A stretch of 8,412 nucleotides of DNA, taken from the NCBI GenBank assembly GCA_001796785.1, contig MGNL01000080.1, positions 1 through 8,412 on the forward strand, written 5' to 3'. The position numbers were made by a program, and so were the translations under genes. The DNA is from Chloroflexi bacterium RBG_16_51_16. Its GTDB lineage: Bacteria > Chloroflexota > Anaerolineae > Anaerolineales > Villigracilaceae. Below, one piece after another: positions 1-6,461 of the stretch (positions are counted from its first letter, which is position 1; each line of letters starts with the position of its first letter). Under the pieces are notes generated by a model. It did no database searches, was not told the origin of the DNA, and saw only the letters and a program-made list of their open reading frames with translations.

Positions 1-57
1 AAGTTGTGCAAATCCCGTACCCTTTTCTTTATTCTCGGACCCCTTAGGAGATAAATC

Positions 58-1089
58 ATGAATTTTGCGATGTGGCGAAAAGCCTTACAGGTGATTCCGG
101 ATGTTTCGAAGAAGGAATGGGATCAGCTTGATCTCATCTCCAAATGGCTGATCTCAACCCGGGCGGCTGTCTTGATCATGACCTTTATATCTGCTGCCCT
201 GGCAGGGCTGTTCGCGTGGCGTGCCGGGAGCTTTGCCTTTTTCCCCTGGTTTGCCTTAACTTTTGGTTTGATCATGGCCCATGCCGCGAACAATATTTTT
301 AACGATTACACGGATTACGTTCGTGGAGTGGATAAAGATAACTATTATCGAACGATCTATGGTGCTCAACCGGTGGCAAGCGGTCTGCTTACATCACGCC
401 AGCATCTGACCTATTTTGCGGTCACGGGTATCCTGGCATTACTGGCTGGGCTTTACCTGGTATGGTATACCGAGTTCAGTCCGCTCACCTGGCTGCTCTT
501 AGCTGCTGGTGCGTTCTTTGTCCTGTTCTATACATGGCCTTTGAAATATATCGCAATGGGGGAGGTAGCCGTGTTGTTGGTTTGGGGTCCGCTCATGATC
601 GGAGGCGGGTATTTTGTTCTCACCGGTGCGTGGGATTGGAACGTAACGATCGCAAGTATTCCTTATGTTCTGGGAGTAACCACGGTGATATTTGGAAAGC
701 ATATTGACAAACTCAAGGTTGATCTCGAGAAAAGGATATATACCGTGCCTGTCCTGATCGGGGAGAAAGCTGCCCGTTACATCATCCTTGCCATGATGGT
801 CGCTTCCTATTTGATCACTGGATATCTCATCGCGAACCGGTTTTTCTCCCCGATCATGGCTATAGTTCTGTTTGCCATTCCAACATTTATTCAAACCTAT
901 CCGGCTTTGCTGAAACCCAAGCCTGATTCACGTCCTAAAGACTTTCCTGAGGGACAGGGTGGTTGGCCGCTATATTTTGCACCTTATGCGTTTCGTAACA
1001 ACCGTTCTTTCGGATCCTTGTTCATGCTGGGCCTACTCTTAGATGTAGCGCTGTGGCTGATTCCCGCAACCTCGAATTTCTGGCGGTGA
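58..1089 (+). CDS. UbiA-family membrane prenyltransferase, copy 1 (MenA-like)
   Basis: This 343-residue integral membrane protein belongs to the UbiA prenyltransferase superfamily, whose members transfer an isoprenoid chain from a diphosphate to an aromatic or other acceptor. About nine hydrophobic segments are visible (roughly 32-54, 58-77, 115-135, 142-160, 166-186, 197-212, 240-260, 264-283, 318-337). The first Asp-rich motif is intact: N82, D83, D86 and D92 in NDYTDYVRGVDKDN. The second, after the helix ending in GKHID, keeps D217 and D222 but reads DKLKVDLEKRIYTVPV, so it is less acidic than in copy 2. The start is supported by AGGAG at 46-50, about seven bases upstream. It is paralogous to the next gene, with close to half of aligned positions shared by eye. 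The acceptor (dihydroxynaphthoate, a benzoquinone precursor or something else) cannot be read from sequence. The family call is firm; the substrate is unknown. Confidence 0.9.
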   Translation: MNFAMWRKALQVIPDVSKKEWDQLDLISKWLISTRAAVLIMTFISAALAGLFAWRAGSFAFFPWFALTFGLIMAHAANNIFNDYTDYVRGVDKDNYYRTIYGAQPVASGLLTSRQHLTYFAVTGILALLAGLYLVWYTEFSPLTWLLLAAGAFFVLFYTWPLKYIAMGEVAVLLVWGPLMIGGGYFVLTGAWDWNVTIASIPYVLGVTTVIFGKHIDKLKVDLEKRIYTVPVLIGEKAARYIILAMMVASYLITGYLIANRFFSPIMAIVLFAIPTFIQTYPALLKPKPDSRPKDFPEGQGGWPLYFAPYAFRNNRSFGSLFMLGLLLDVALWLIPATSNFWR

Positions 1090-1180
1090 AACAAACTATT
1101 ATCCAACCACATTTAGAGTTGTAAAACCCTCATATAAAAATCGTACCTTTAACCATACCGCCTTGATTTGGTTTGAGATG

Positions 1181-1213
1181 CGAGATGCGTATTTGCAGCT
1201 CGCATCTCGTTTT
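1181..1213 (+). terminator. Putative Rho-independent terminator after UbiA copy 1
   Basis: A perfect 9-bp inverted repeat, CGAGATGCG at 1181-1189 and CGCATCTCG at 1201-1209, encloses an 11-base loop and is followed by TTTT at 1210-1213. It lies 91 bases after the stop of the first prenyltransferase. The T tract is short, so termination may be partial. A tandem GAGATGC duplication (1175-1181 and 1182-1188) gives the 3' arm two possible pairing partners. The structure separates the first gene from the promoter of the second, which fits independent transcription. Confidence 0.5.
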
Positions 1214-1232
1214 GACTATAAAAATCTAATCA

Positions 1233-1257
1233 CCGATTGCTTGAACAACCGAATCGG
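1233..1257 (+). promoter_or_regulatory. Inverted repeat upstream of UbiA copy 2 promoter
   Basis: CCGATT at 1233-1238 and AATCGG at 1252-1257 form a 6-bp inverted repeat with a 13-base spacer, about 30 bases upstream of the putative -35 box. The centre-to-centre distance of 19 bases is compatible with a dimeric regulator binding on nearby helical turns. A 6-bp dyad can occur by chance, so this is only a candidate operator. Confidence 0.2.
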
Positions 1258-1278
1258 ATTCCAATCCAAACCTTAGAA

Positions 1279-1296
1279 TCGACAATCTCGACAACC
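1279..1296 (+). repeat. Tandem 9-bp direct repeat overlapping the -35 region
   Basis: TCGACAATC (1279-1287) is followed directly by TCGACAACC (1288-1296), sharing eight of nine bases. The second copy contains the proposed -35 hexamer of the promoter for the second prenyltransferase. It may be a regulator half-site pair or simply a duplicated -35 element. Confidence 0.3.
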
Positions 1297-1315
1297 TGTC
1301 AAACAGGACTATAAT
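1288..1315 (+). promoter_or_regulatory. Sigma70-type promoter for UbiA copy 2
   Basis: A consensus TATAAT (1310-1315) is preceded by TCGACA (1288-1293), which matches TTGACA at five of six positions, with a 16-base spacer. Transcription would start near 1322, giving a leader of about 25 bases that contains the strong Shine-Dalgarno GGAGAGGAG (1334-1342). This is the best promoter match I found in the window and implies the second paralog is not solely dependent on readthrough from the first. Confidence 0.6.
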
Positions 1316-1347
1316 CTGGCGCAAACCAATTCCGGAGAGGAGATCTT

Positions 1348-2415
1348 ATGCATATCAATTTCCCGATGTGGCGAAAAGCCTCCTGGCAGCTTATTAAAAT
1401 GGATAGTAAGAAGGAATGGGATGCGTTGGATTTCATTTCCAAATGGCTCATCGCGACCCGTTCCGCTGTCACACTGGTTACGGTTTACTCCTGCATTATC
1501 TCGGGGCTTCTTGCATGGCGGGACGGTATCTTTTCATGGATCCCGTTCCTTGTCCTCACCCTGGGATTATTCGTGGCGCACGGTACGAATAATATACTAA
1601 ATGATTACACGGATTACTCCCGCGGCCTGGATAAGGATAATTATTTCCGCACCCAGTATGGCGTCCATCCTTTGGCGCAGGGATTTTGGACCAAGCCTCA
1701 GCAGCTTCGTTGGTTTTTCATCAGCGGCGTACTGGCAACTCTGGCAGGTGTGTACGCATTGCTTAACACAAATTTCAATCCTGTCGTAATCGGTTTGTTT
1801 GCATTCGGTGCCGTAACCCTTCTCGCATACACATATCCTTTTAAATATTGGGGATTGGGTGAATTGGCAATATTTCTAATTTGGGGACCGATCCTGATCG
1901 GTGGTGTGTATTATGTCCTGGCTCTTATTAATGATGGATCCCTGCAAAATCTATGGCATGTCGTGTTAGCTGGCATTCCCTATGGTCTGGGGGTTGCGAG
2001 CATCAATGTTGGAAAGCATATCGATAAACTGGACGACGATAAGGCCAGAGGGGTGGGCACCTTCCCGGTTAGGGTAGGTGAGGCATTTGCCCGGCGGGTT
2101 GACCAGGCCGCGATCATCTTGATCTATGTCATCATCACCTATCTGGTATTCGTGCCGCGATACTTTACTCCGGTGATGTTGATCGTCTTCATGGCGATCA
2201 AACCGGCGATCAATGCTGTCAAATTACTGAATAAACCCCGACCATCACAAACGCCGCCCGGCTATCCGGCTTGGCCGGTCTGGTTTTCAGGTTCAGCATT
2301 TTTCCACAATCGCCAGTTTGGCGGCTGGTTGATTCTTGGATTAATATTAGATACCTTGCTGCATGTCATTCCCTTTACCGCCGAATGGATCAGTCGGTTC
2401 TGGCCGCCTGCATAA
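1348..2415 (+). CDS. UbiA-family membrane prenyltransferase, copy 2 (MenA-like)
   Basis: This is a 355-residue polytopic membrane protein of the UbiA superfamily, paralogous to the gene just upstream. Both Asp-rich motifs are canonical: N85, D86, D89 and D95 in NDYTDYSRGLDKDN, and D226, D229, D230 and D231 in HIDKLDDDKARGVGTFPV. These bind the Mg-diphosphate of the prenyl donor in the family. Shared with copy 1 are the N-terminal MWRKA and KKEWDxLDxISKWLI stretches and a loop before the last helix (about 303-325) rich in Trp, Pro and Phe with an NRxFG end. GGAGAGGAG six bases upstream supports the start. MenA-type dihydroxynaphthoate prenylation is a reasonable default, but two copies suggest different acceptors or donors. 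The family call is firm; the substrate is open. Confidence 0.92.
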   Translation: MHINFPMWRKASWQLIKMDSKKEWDALDFISKWLIATRSAVTLVTVYSCIISGLLAWRDGIFSWIPFLVLTLGLFVAHGTNNILNDYTDYSRGLDKDNYFRTQYGVHPLAQGFWTKPQQLRWFFISGVLATLAGVYALLNTNFNPVVIGLFAFGAVTLLAYTYPFKYWGLGELAIFLIWGPILIGGVYYVLALINDGSLQNLWHVVLAGIPYGLGVASINVGKHIDKLDDDKARGVGTFPVRVGEAFARRVDQAAIILIYVIITYLVFVPRYFTPVMLIVFMAIKPAINAVKLLNKPRPSQTPPGYPAWPVWFSGSAFFHNRQFGGWLILGLILDTLLHVIPFTAEWISRFWPPA

Positions 2416-2467
2416 TCAAAAGGATTTGAATTTCTTTTTTCAAAAAAAAACTCGGTGGGAAATTTAC

Positions 2468-2498
2468 AGAGACGGATGAGTAATCACCCGTCTCTTTC
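2468..2498 (+). terminator. Terminator hairpin at the convergent junction
   Basis: AGAGACGG (2468-2475) pairs with CCGTCTCT (2488-2495). Beyond an A/C mismatch the stem continues with TGA/TCA and closes on a GTAA (GNRA-type) tetraloop at 2480-2483. The plus strand then reads TTTCT, a weak U tract. It lies 52 bases after the stop of the second prenyltransferase and 51 bases before the 3' end of the convergent minus-strand gene. The minus strand has no T tract, so it best serves the plus-strand gene. Just upstream (2431-2449) is a T-run/A-run stretch of low complexity. Confidence 0.6.
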
Positions 2499-2546
2499 TA
2501 AAATGAATCTCCCAGTCAGTAATCGGAAATCTGGATTTGTACTAAA

Positions 2547-3293
2547 TTATCGATCCTGGATCTCCAATGTCCTGATCTCCAACCAGGCGGGATCTGGATG
2601 ATCCAGAACACCAATCCCTAACTTGCCGCCAGGTGTGAATGCTGCATATTGATTATCCATCCAGATTACAACCCCAAGGGGAGGCTTGGGGCTTATCAGT
2701 GAAGCCACTACCATATTGTTATTTGCCCTGAACTTCGTTCCTTCAACACCCCACTCTAACTCATAGTTTTGCCATTGGGTGACATCCAGTTCAACAAGCG
2801 CGCTGTCCTCCTGGATAATTCTGCTAAGCATCTTTCTAGCTGATTTCCGATGGAATAACAGCAAAAATGGGATCCATGCCAGTCTCCAATCAAATGTCGG
2901 ACTCCGGAAACACTGAGCGAGATACCCGTTAGCCGGCTTGTTATCCTGGAATGAAAGATGATTATCGGAGGAAGCATAGAAGAACCACGCCGCATTTGGC
3001 AGCGCAGGTAGCCTCATGCTGCTGCCTGTAAATCCAAGGTTTAATCCAAACGGGTCATTCCAAAGCCCAAAACCCCAGGTTCCCGGCAAACTGGCGGATG
3101 AAACCCTTGCTTCCAAACGGATTGAAGAATACCTATGCGGAAAATTTGCCCGTGAATATTTTGTGTAATCGTCCAACTGGACAAGCAGGTAGGTACGACT
3201 TGTTATACCAGGTACCGCTAGCCTGTAACCACCGGGGATCGCAGTTACATTTGCGCCTTTGGTGATATGAGGCTGAAGGGAGTTATTAACCAT
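2547..3293 (-). CDS. GH16/concanavalin-like fold protein, probably non-catalytic
   Basis: I do not recognise a named gene for this 248-residue protein. Its pattern resembles the beta-sandwich of GH16 glucanases and related lectin-like domains: alternating strands around YSSIRLEARV (55-64), a Gly/Trp-rich segment GTWGFGLWNDPFG (71-83), and YELEWGVEGTKFRAN (177-191), which resembles the 'EW..dG..F..ng' strand of GH16 proteins. The GH16 catalytic ExDxxE motif expected after the Trp-rich segment is absent; that region reads NAAWFFYASSD. There is no signal peptide, so it appears cytosolic. The ATG at 3293 has no good Shine-Dalgarno, but a TATAAT ends nine bases before it, which suggests a leaderless transcript. 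It could bind carbohydrate or another ligand. The fold is likely; the function is unknown. Confidence 0.7.
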   Translation of the reverse strand: MVNNSLQPHITKGANVTAIPGGYRLAVPGITSRTYLLVQLDDYTKYSRANFPHRYSSIRLEARVSSASLPGTWGFGLWNDPFGLNLGFTGSSMRLPALPNAAWFFYASSDNHLSFQDNKPANGYLAQCFRSPTFDWRLAWIPFLLLFHRKSARKMLSRIIQEDSALVELDVTQWQNYELEWGVEGTKFRANNNMVVASLISPKPPLGVVIWMDNQYAAFTPGGKLGIGVLDHPDPAWLEIRTLEIQDR

Positions 3294-3301
3294 CTCGGCA
3301 T

Positions 3302-3329
3302 ATTATAAACAATCAAGCCCACGTGAGAA
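3302..3329 (-). promoter_or_regulatory. Putative promoter for the GH16-like gene (leaderless)
   Basis: On the minus strand, TATAAT occupies 3307-3302, with TTCTCA (3329-3324; four of six matches to TTGACA) 16 bases upstream. Only eight bases separate the -10 box from the ATG at 3293, so transcription would begin at or next to the start codon. No ribosome binding site fits in that space, which agrees with leaderless translation. The rest of the gap up to 3422 shows no gene; a 6-bp inverted repeat at 3398-3422 lacks a T tract. Confidence 0.4.
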
Positions 3330-3422
3330 TCGACCCGCAGGATAAAGGTTACGCTATTCTTCCATTGCATAATGACTATGGAGGGATGGCTTTATTCACT
3401 GGATCCTGGTTTGTGTTCCAGT

Positions 3423-4334
3423 TTATAACGAAATTGAGATTTCTGGTTCAGTCGGAACTGAAGCGGGTGATTTATTCACCAGATATACTCCGGCCAGGAT
3501 TATGCATCCACCGAGGATGGAGAGAATCGTGATGGATTCAGACAGGATGAAGGCTGCCAGGATCGCGGTTACCAAGGGTTCTATGTTGAGAAAAACCCCC
3601 AGCTGGGAAGCGGGTAATGCTTGCAGAGCGTCATACCATGCAATATAGGCCAGACCAGAGCCTAATATTCCCAGCATCAGCATAGCCATCCAGCCATTGG
3701 TAGTAAGTAGTTTGATTTCGCTTATACCGGGACCAAAACCGAAGATCCATATATTGGTAAAACCCCAGCCCATCAGCATCATAAAGAACATCATTCTTGC
3801 GGCCGGCTGGCGTGCAAGCTCACGACGGGAAAGTATCGATACTACAGCCCAATTGATTGCCGAAATAAAGACCAGGAAGTCTCCCAAGGTTCCTTCATTG
3901 CCTGACAAAAGATCTGTGATTCTTCCTTTGCTAATAATAAGCAACACCCCGACTGCAGCAAGGCCAATCCCGAAGCTACGCAACCAGCCAAGTTTCTCTT
4001 TGAGTACAAGCCAACCGAGAAGAGCGATGAATATAGGCGTACATGCTACGATCCAGGCTGTGGTTGTAGCCTGAGCGGTTATTAACCCGTTGGCTTGCAG
4101 CCATTGATGGAAGGTGACACTCAGGAATCCAAGCAGCGCCAGAAAACCCCACTCATTCGGTTTTGGTACTACAAATTGACGTCTGAGCATCACTGCAGCG
4201 CCAAGGATCGGTACGCCCATGGCGAACCTTAACCATACGATCGTTGCTGGTGAAACCTCCCTTAATGCGATCTTGGTGGCTATAAAGGTCCCACCCCAGA
4301 TGACAACCGCAAGGATTGCCTCTAGAATGGGCAT
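3423..4334 (-). CDS. EamA-family (DMT superfamily) transporter
   Basis: This 303-residue membrane protein has about ten hydrophobic helices arranged as two EamA repeats (about 4-135 and 149-287). These transporters move small metabolites, often amino acids or related compounds, across the inner membrane; the substrate is not predictable here. The N-terminus (MPILEAILAVVIWGGTF) and the paired signatures around 82-115 (TTAWIVACTPIF, LGWLVLKEKLG) and 236-285 (LPASQLGVFLNIEPL) are typical of the family, and the length is normal. The tail (288-303) is short and hydrophilic. There is no recognisable Shine-Dalgarno before the ATG at 4334; an upstream in-frame stop limits any extension. It lies 143 bases after the SH3b lipoprotein gene and 129 bases before the GH16-like gene, on the same strand. 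Proximity to the tyrosine cluster hints at aromatic substrates, but this is weak. Confidence 0.92.
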   Translation of the reverse strand: MPILEAILAVVIWGGTFIATKIALREVSPATIVWLRFAMGVPILGAAVMLRRQFVVPKPNEWGFLALLGFLSVTFHQWLQANGLITAQATTTAWIVACTPIFIALLGWLVLKEKLGWLRSFGIGLAAVGVLLIISKGRITDLLSGNEGTLGDFLVFISAINWAVVSILSRRELARQPAARMMFFMMLMGWGFTNIWIFGFGPGISEIKLLTTNGWMAMLMLGILGSGLAYIAWYDALQALPASQLGVFLNIEPLVTAILAAFILSESITILSILGGCIILAGVYLVNKSPASVPTEPEISISL

Positions 4335-4342
4335 GAGTCTGG

Positions 4343-4369
4343 ATTTTGACGTCGGTGACTTCTTGTCTA
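4343..4369 (-). promoter_or_regulatory. Weak promoter candidate for the EamA gene
   Basis: On the minus strand TAGACA (4369-4364; five of six matches to TTGACA) and CAAAAT (4348-4343; four of six matches to TATAAT) are 15 bases apart, shorter than ideal. The -10 box ends eight bases before the ATG, the same spacing as for the GH16-like gene downstream. With no Shine-Dalgarno visible, a leaderless start is possible. The gap 4335-4477 shows nothing else that I can support. Confidence 0.2.
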
Positions 4370-4477
4370 TCGTCGATCTCGATGAGGCGTACCCGATACT
4401 CTATCTCGCCCACCCAGTCGAGCAAGTTTATGCATTAGACTTTTGGAGGGTGAAGACACAATACAGGCGATATGTCG

Positions 4478-5191
4478 TCAGTCTGAACAGCTGAAGCTGA
4501 TGATTCGTTGAGCGGACACACCGGCGTCGTTGAAAGCTTCAACGCCGTAGGTAATTGTGTCGCCCACGTTCAAAGTGGTCTCATCGGTATACTGGGTCGA
4601 GTTTGCGGGAAGTTCGATTATTAACGCTCCAAATCGATAAACGCGATAACCATTCTCGTTATTGGCTGTATCTCCCCAGGAGAGGGTTGTCGTTACGTCC
4701 TGAGGTGCGCCATAGGAGCATTGATAGTTGTAAAAAAGACTACTCGGCCTTGCCGGTGCACCGGCATTTTCGCCTGCCGATGAAGTGGCCTGAGGTATCG
4801 TCGCTATTTCGCCGGAAAAGGTTCCGAGTTCTGCCAGTACCCAACACGAGCCTGTATTGCCAGGTGGATCCACCAGGTAGTGTGTGCCTTCGATCGAACG
4901 AGCTTGGATTGCCACGGTTGTTCCTTCGGGAATGACCGTTATCTTCTCAAAATTTGTCCCCGGACCTGCACGGCAGTTCGTGTTGTCATTCAATTTGAGA
5001 GACGCGGATACAGGTTTTGTAAGTATGGATAGTGGCGTCGAGGATGGTGCTTGAGGTACTGCCTCATTCGTACCTGGTGTTGACGCGGTGGGCGAAATCG
5101 ATGATTCGTCAGGGTTTCCGGGAATTGGTAAATTGCAAGCTCCCAGGATCACGCCTCCCAGCAGTATGACCAGCAGCTGATTTGATTTCAT
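4478..5191 (-). CDS. Lipoprotein with SH3b and fibronectin III-like domains
   Basis: This 237-residue secreted lipoprotein starts at ATG 5191. Its signal peptide ends in the lipobox LGAC, so Cys19 would be lipidated. A Pro/Ser/Thr-rich linker follows (about 20-58). An SH3b-type domain spans about 60-120, recognisable by NCRAGPGTNFEKI and a closing SCWV; such domains often bind cell-wall or peptide ligands. The C-terminal part (about 150-235) resembles a fibronectin type III domain (TLSWGDTANNENGYRVYR, then ITYGVEAFNDAG). Four Cys (73, 116, 158, 235) could form one disulfide in each domain. A TTG at 5197 is also in frame, spaced four bases from GAGGG; GAGGG is ten bases from the ATG, so the start is slightly uncertain. 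It is probably displayed on the outer face of the membrane. The gene has its own putative promoter, so it may not belong to the homogentisate operon upstream. Confidence 0.85.
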   Translation of the reverse strand: MKSNQLLVILLGGVILGACNLPIPGNPDESSISPTASTPGTNEAVPQAPSSTPLSILTKPVSASLKLNDNTNCRAGPGTNFEKITVIPEGTTVAIQARSIEGTHYLVDPPGNTGSCWVLAELGTFSGEIATIPQATSSAGENAGAPARPSSLFYNYQCSYGAPQDVTTTLSWGDTANNENGYRVYRFGALIIELPANSTQYTDETTLNVGDTITYGVEAFNDAGVSAQRIISFSCSD

Positions 5192-5247
5192 CCTCAATTT
5201 TCCCTCTTATCTTTAATCGGTCGGATCGTATTCATCGTCGGAGTTAT

Positions 5248-5270
5248 CCGGGTGTCATTATACGACCCGG
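5248..5270 (-). promoter_or_regulatory. Promoter -10 inside a dyad, before the SH3b lipoprotein
   Basis: On the minus strand a consensus TATAAT (5262-5257) lies in the middle of an inverted repeat whose arms are CCGGGT and ACCCGG (5265-5270 and 5248-5253, spacer 11 bases). Transcription would start near 5250, giving a leader of about 59 bases. No good -35 box is visible at 15-18 bases. A dyad over the -10 box is a classical repressor-site position. It could instead be a hairpin after hmgA, but no T tract follows. Confidence 0.35.
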
Positions 5271-5294
5271 CGATGTATTCTTGCGGTAAGTCAG

Positions 5295-6461
5295 TTATTC
5301 TCCATCGCCTTCCATCCAGCTGGACATGTATTCAGGTTTTTCAAGCGCAACGGCTTCTTTGGTGAGGGAGAGGGGATAGAACGTATCCACCATTACCGCG
5401 AGTTCCTGGGTTTCCTTCTTACCAATGGAAGCTTCGGTCATACCCGGCTGAGGCCCATGCGGTAAACCATACGGATGCATGCTGATATCGTACTTGTCGA
5501 TACCCTTGCGCGACATGAAATTTCCTTCCGCATAATAGATTACTTCATCGGAATTGATATTGGAATGATTGTAAGGAGTGGGAATCGCCTCAGGGTGGTA
5601 ATCGAAGAGTCTGGGTACGAAGGAGCAGACCACAAAATTTCGCCCCTGGAAGGTCTGGTGGGCTGGTGGAGGTTGATGTACCCGTCCGGTGATGGGTTCG
5701 AAATCCTCGATGTTGAAAATCCAGGGATACAAATAACCATCCCACCCGACGACGTCGAAGGGATGATGGTCAAGGATATGCCGGGTCAGCCTGTCGCGCA
5801 CTTTAATGCGCACTTCAAATTCACCCCGCTCCGTATGGGTTTCCAGCTCTTCCGGGAGGCGGACATCCCGTTCCGAATAAGGAGCATGTTCGAGCAGCTG
5901 GCCGTACTCGTTCCTGTATCGTCGTGGGGGTTCAATTTGGGATGGATTCTCGATTGTGAAAAACCTGGCTTCCGGGGATTCCAGGATCATTTGCCAGGTC
6001 GTTCCGAAAGGGATGACGATGTAATCACCTTTTTTGAATGGCAGGCTGCCAAATTGCGATCGAAATTCGCCTTCACCTTCATGAACCCACCACGTCTCGT
6101 AGGACTGGGCGTTCCGGTAGAAATAGTCCATCGATTTGGATGCCCTTGAGATACCAAGAATGACATCCTTGTTCCCCAGGATCGGTTTTCTTGCAGAAAC
6201 CGGATCTGTGCCAATCGCTGCCTGCTCGGTCTTGAATGCTCTGTGTCGGATCGGTCCAAAGTCCACAAATTCCAGGCTTAACGAGCCGAGATCTTCAGTT
6301 TTCACGACGCGCGGCGGCAGGAAATAATGGTACAGGAGGGACTGGATGGAGGAGAATCCCTCCAGGCCCATGACCTCCTCACGATAGAGGTTGCCGTCTG
6401 GTTTGCGGAACTGAGTATGCCGTTTGTGGGGAAGTTGACCTAGTTTGTGGTAGAAGGGCAT
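5295..6461 (-). CDS. hmgA: Homogentisate 1,2-dioxygenase
   Basis: This 388-residue cytosolic enzyme uses non-haem Fe(II) and O2 to open the ring of homogentisate, giving maleylacetoacetate in tyrosine and phenylalanine degradation. It has the two-part cupin architecture of the family: an N-terminal beta-rich part and a C-terminal cupin with the likely iron ligands H299, E306 (HSNINSDEVIYYAEG, 299-313) and H335 (LPHGPQPG, 333-340). RFFTIENPSQIEPPRRYRNE (166-185) and FDVVGWDGYLYPWIFN (235-250) are also typical. It is shorter than the roughly 445-residue animal enzyme and matches the shorter bacterial form. GAGGAAA (6470-6464), two bases before the ATG, and an in-frame TGA four codons upstream fix the start at 6461. 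It is the last catabolic gene of the hpd-fah-lipoprotein-hmgA series. The call is firm. Confidence 0.95.
   Translation of the reverse strand: MPFYHKLGQLPHKRHTQFRKPDGNLYREEVMGLEGFSSIQSLLYHYFLPPRVVKTEDLGSLSLEFVDFGPIRHRAFKTEQAAIGTDPVSARKPILGNKDVILGISRASKSMDYFYRNAQSYETWWVHEGEGEFRSQFGSLPFKKGDYIVIPFGTTWQMILESPEARFFTIENPSQIEPPRRYRNEYGQLLEHAPYSERDVRLPEELETHTERGEFEVRIKVRDRLTRHILDHHPFDVVGWDGYLYPWIFNIEDFEPITGRVHQPPPAHQTFQGRNFVVCSFVPRLFDYHPEAIPTPYNHSNINSDEVIYYAEGNFMSRKGIDKYDISMHPYGLPHGPQPGMTEASIGKKETQELAVMVDTFYPLSLTKEAVALEKPEYMSSWMEGDGE

Noticed and set aside
1..57. Promoter for UbiA copy 1 (TTGTGC at 4-9, TTTATT at 28-33)
   Set aside because: The -10 match is weak and too little upstream sequence is present to judge. 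The gene may be expressed from a promoter outside the window.
1193..1222. A second promoter upstream of UbiA copy 2 (TTGCAG, then TATAAA 18 bases on)
   Set aside because: The -35 match is poor and the elements lie within and just after the terminator hairpin. The promoter at 1288-1315 is much better.
3398..3422. ACTGGA/TCCAGT inverted repeat right after the EamA stop, as a terminator
   Set aside because: The stem is only 6 bp with a 13-base loop, and no T tract follows on the minus strand.
3323..3532. A 69-codon plus-strand frame across the gap between the GH16-like and EamA genes
   Set aside because: It overlaps the end of the EamA gene in antisense, has no Shine-Dalgarno and no recognisable motif.
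4153..4425. A 90-codon minus-strand frame running from the gap before the EamA gene into it, with a plausible-looking start (LDWVGEIEYRVRLIEIDD)
   Set aside because: It begins at TTG without a ribosome binding site, and about two thirds of it lies inside the EamA gene in another frame. The first 30 codons could be a gene remnant, but I recognise no family.
4357..4440. A 22-codon minus-strand ORF starting ATGCATAAAC, in frame with the EamA gene
   Set aside because: It has no ribosome binding site and ends at a stop before the EamA start, so it cannot be an N-terminal extension.
5475..6149. A 224-codon open frame on the plus strand opposite hmgA
   Set aside because: It lies wholly antisense to a confidently identified homogentisate dioxygenase, has no recognisable domain and no good start context. 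It is a shadow of the real gene.
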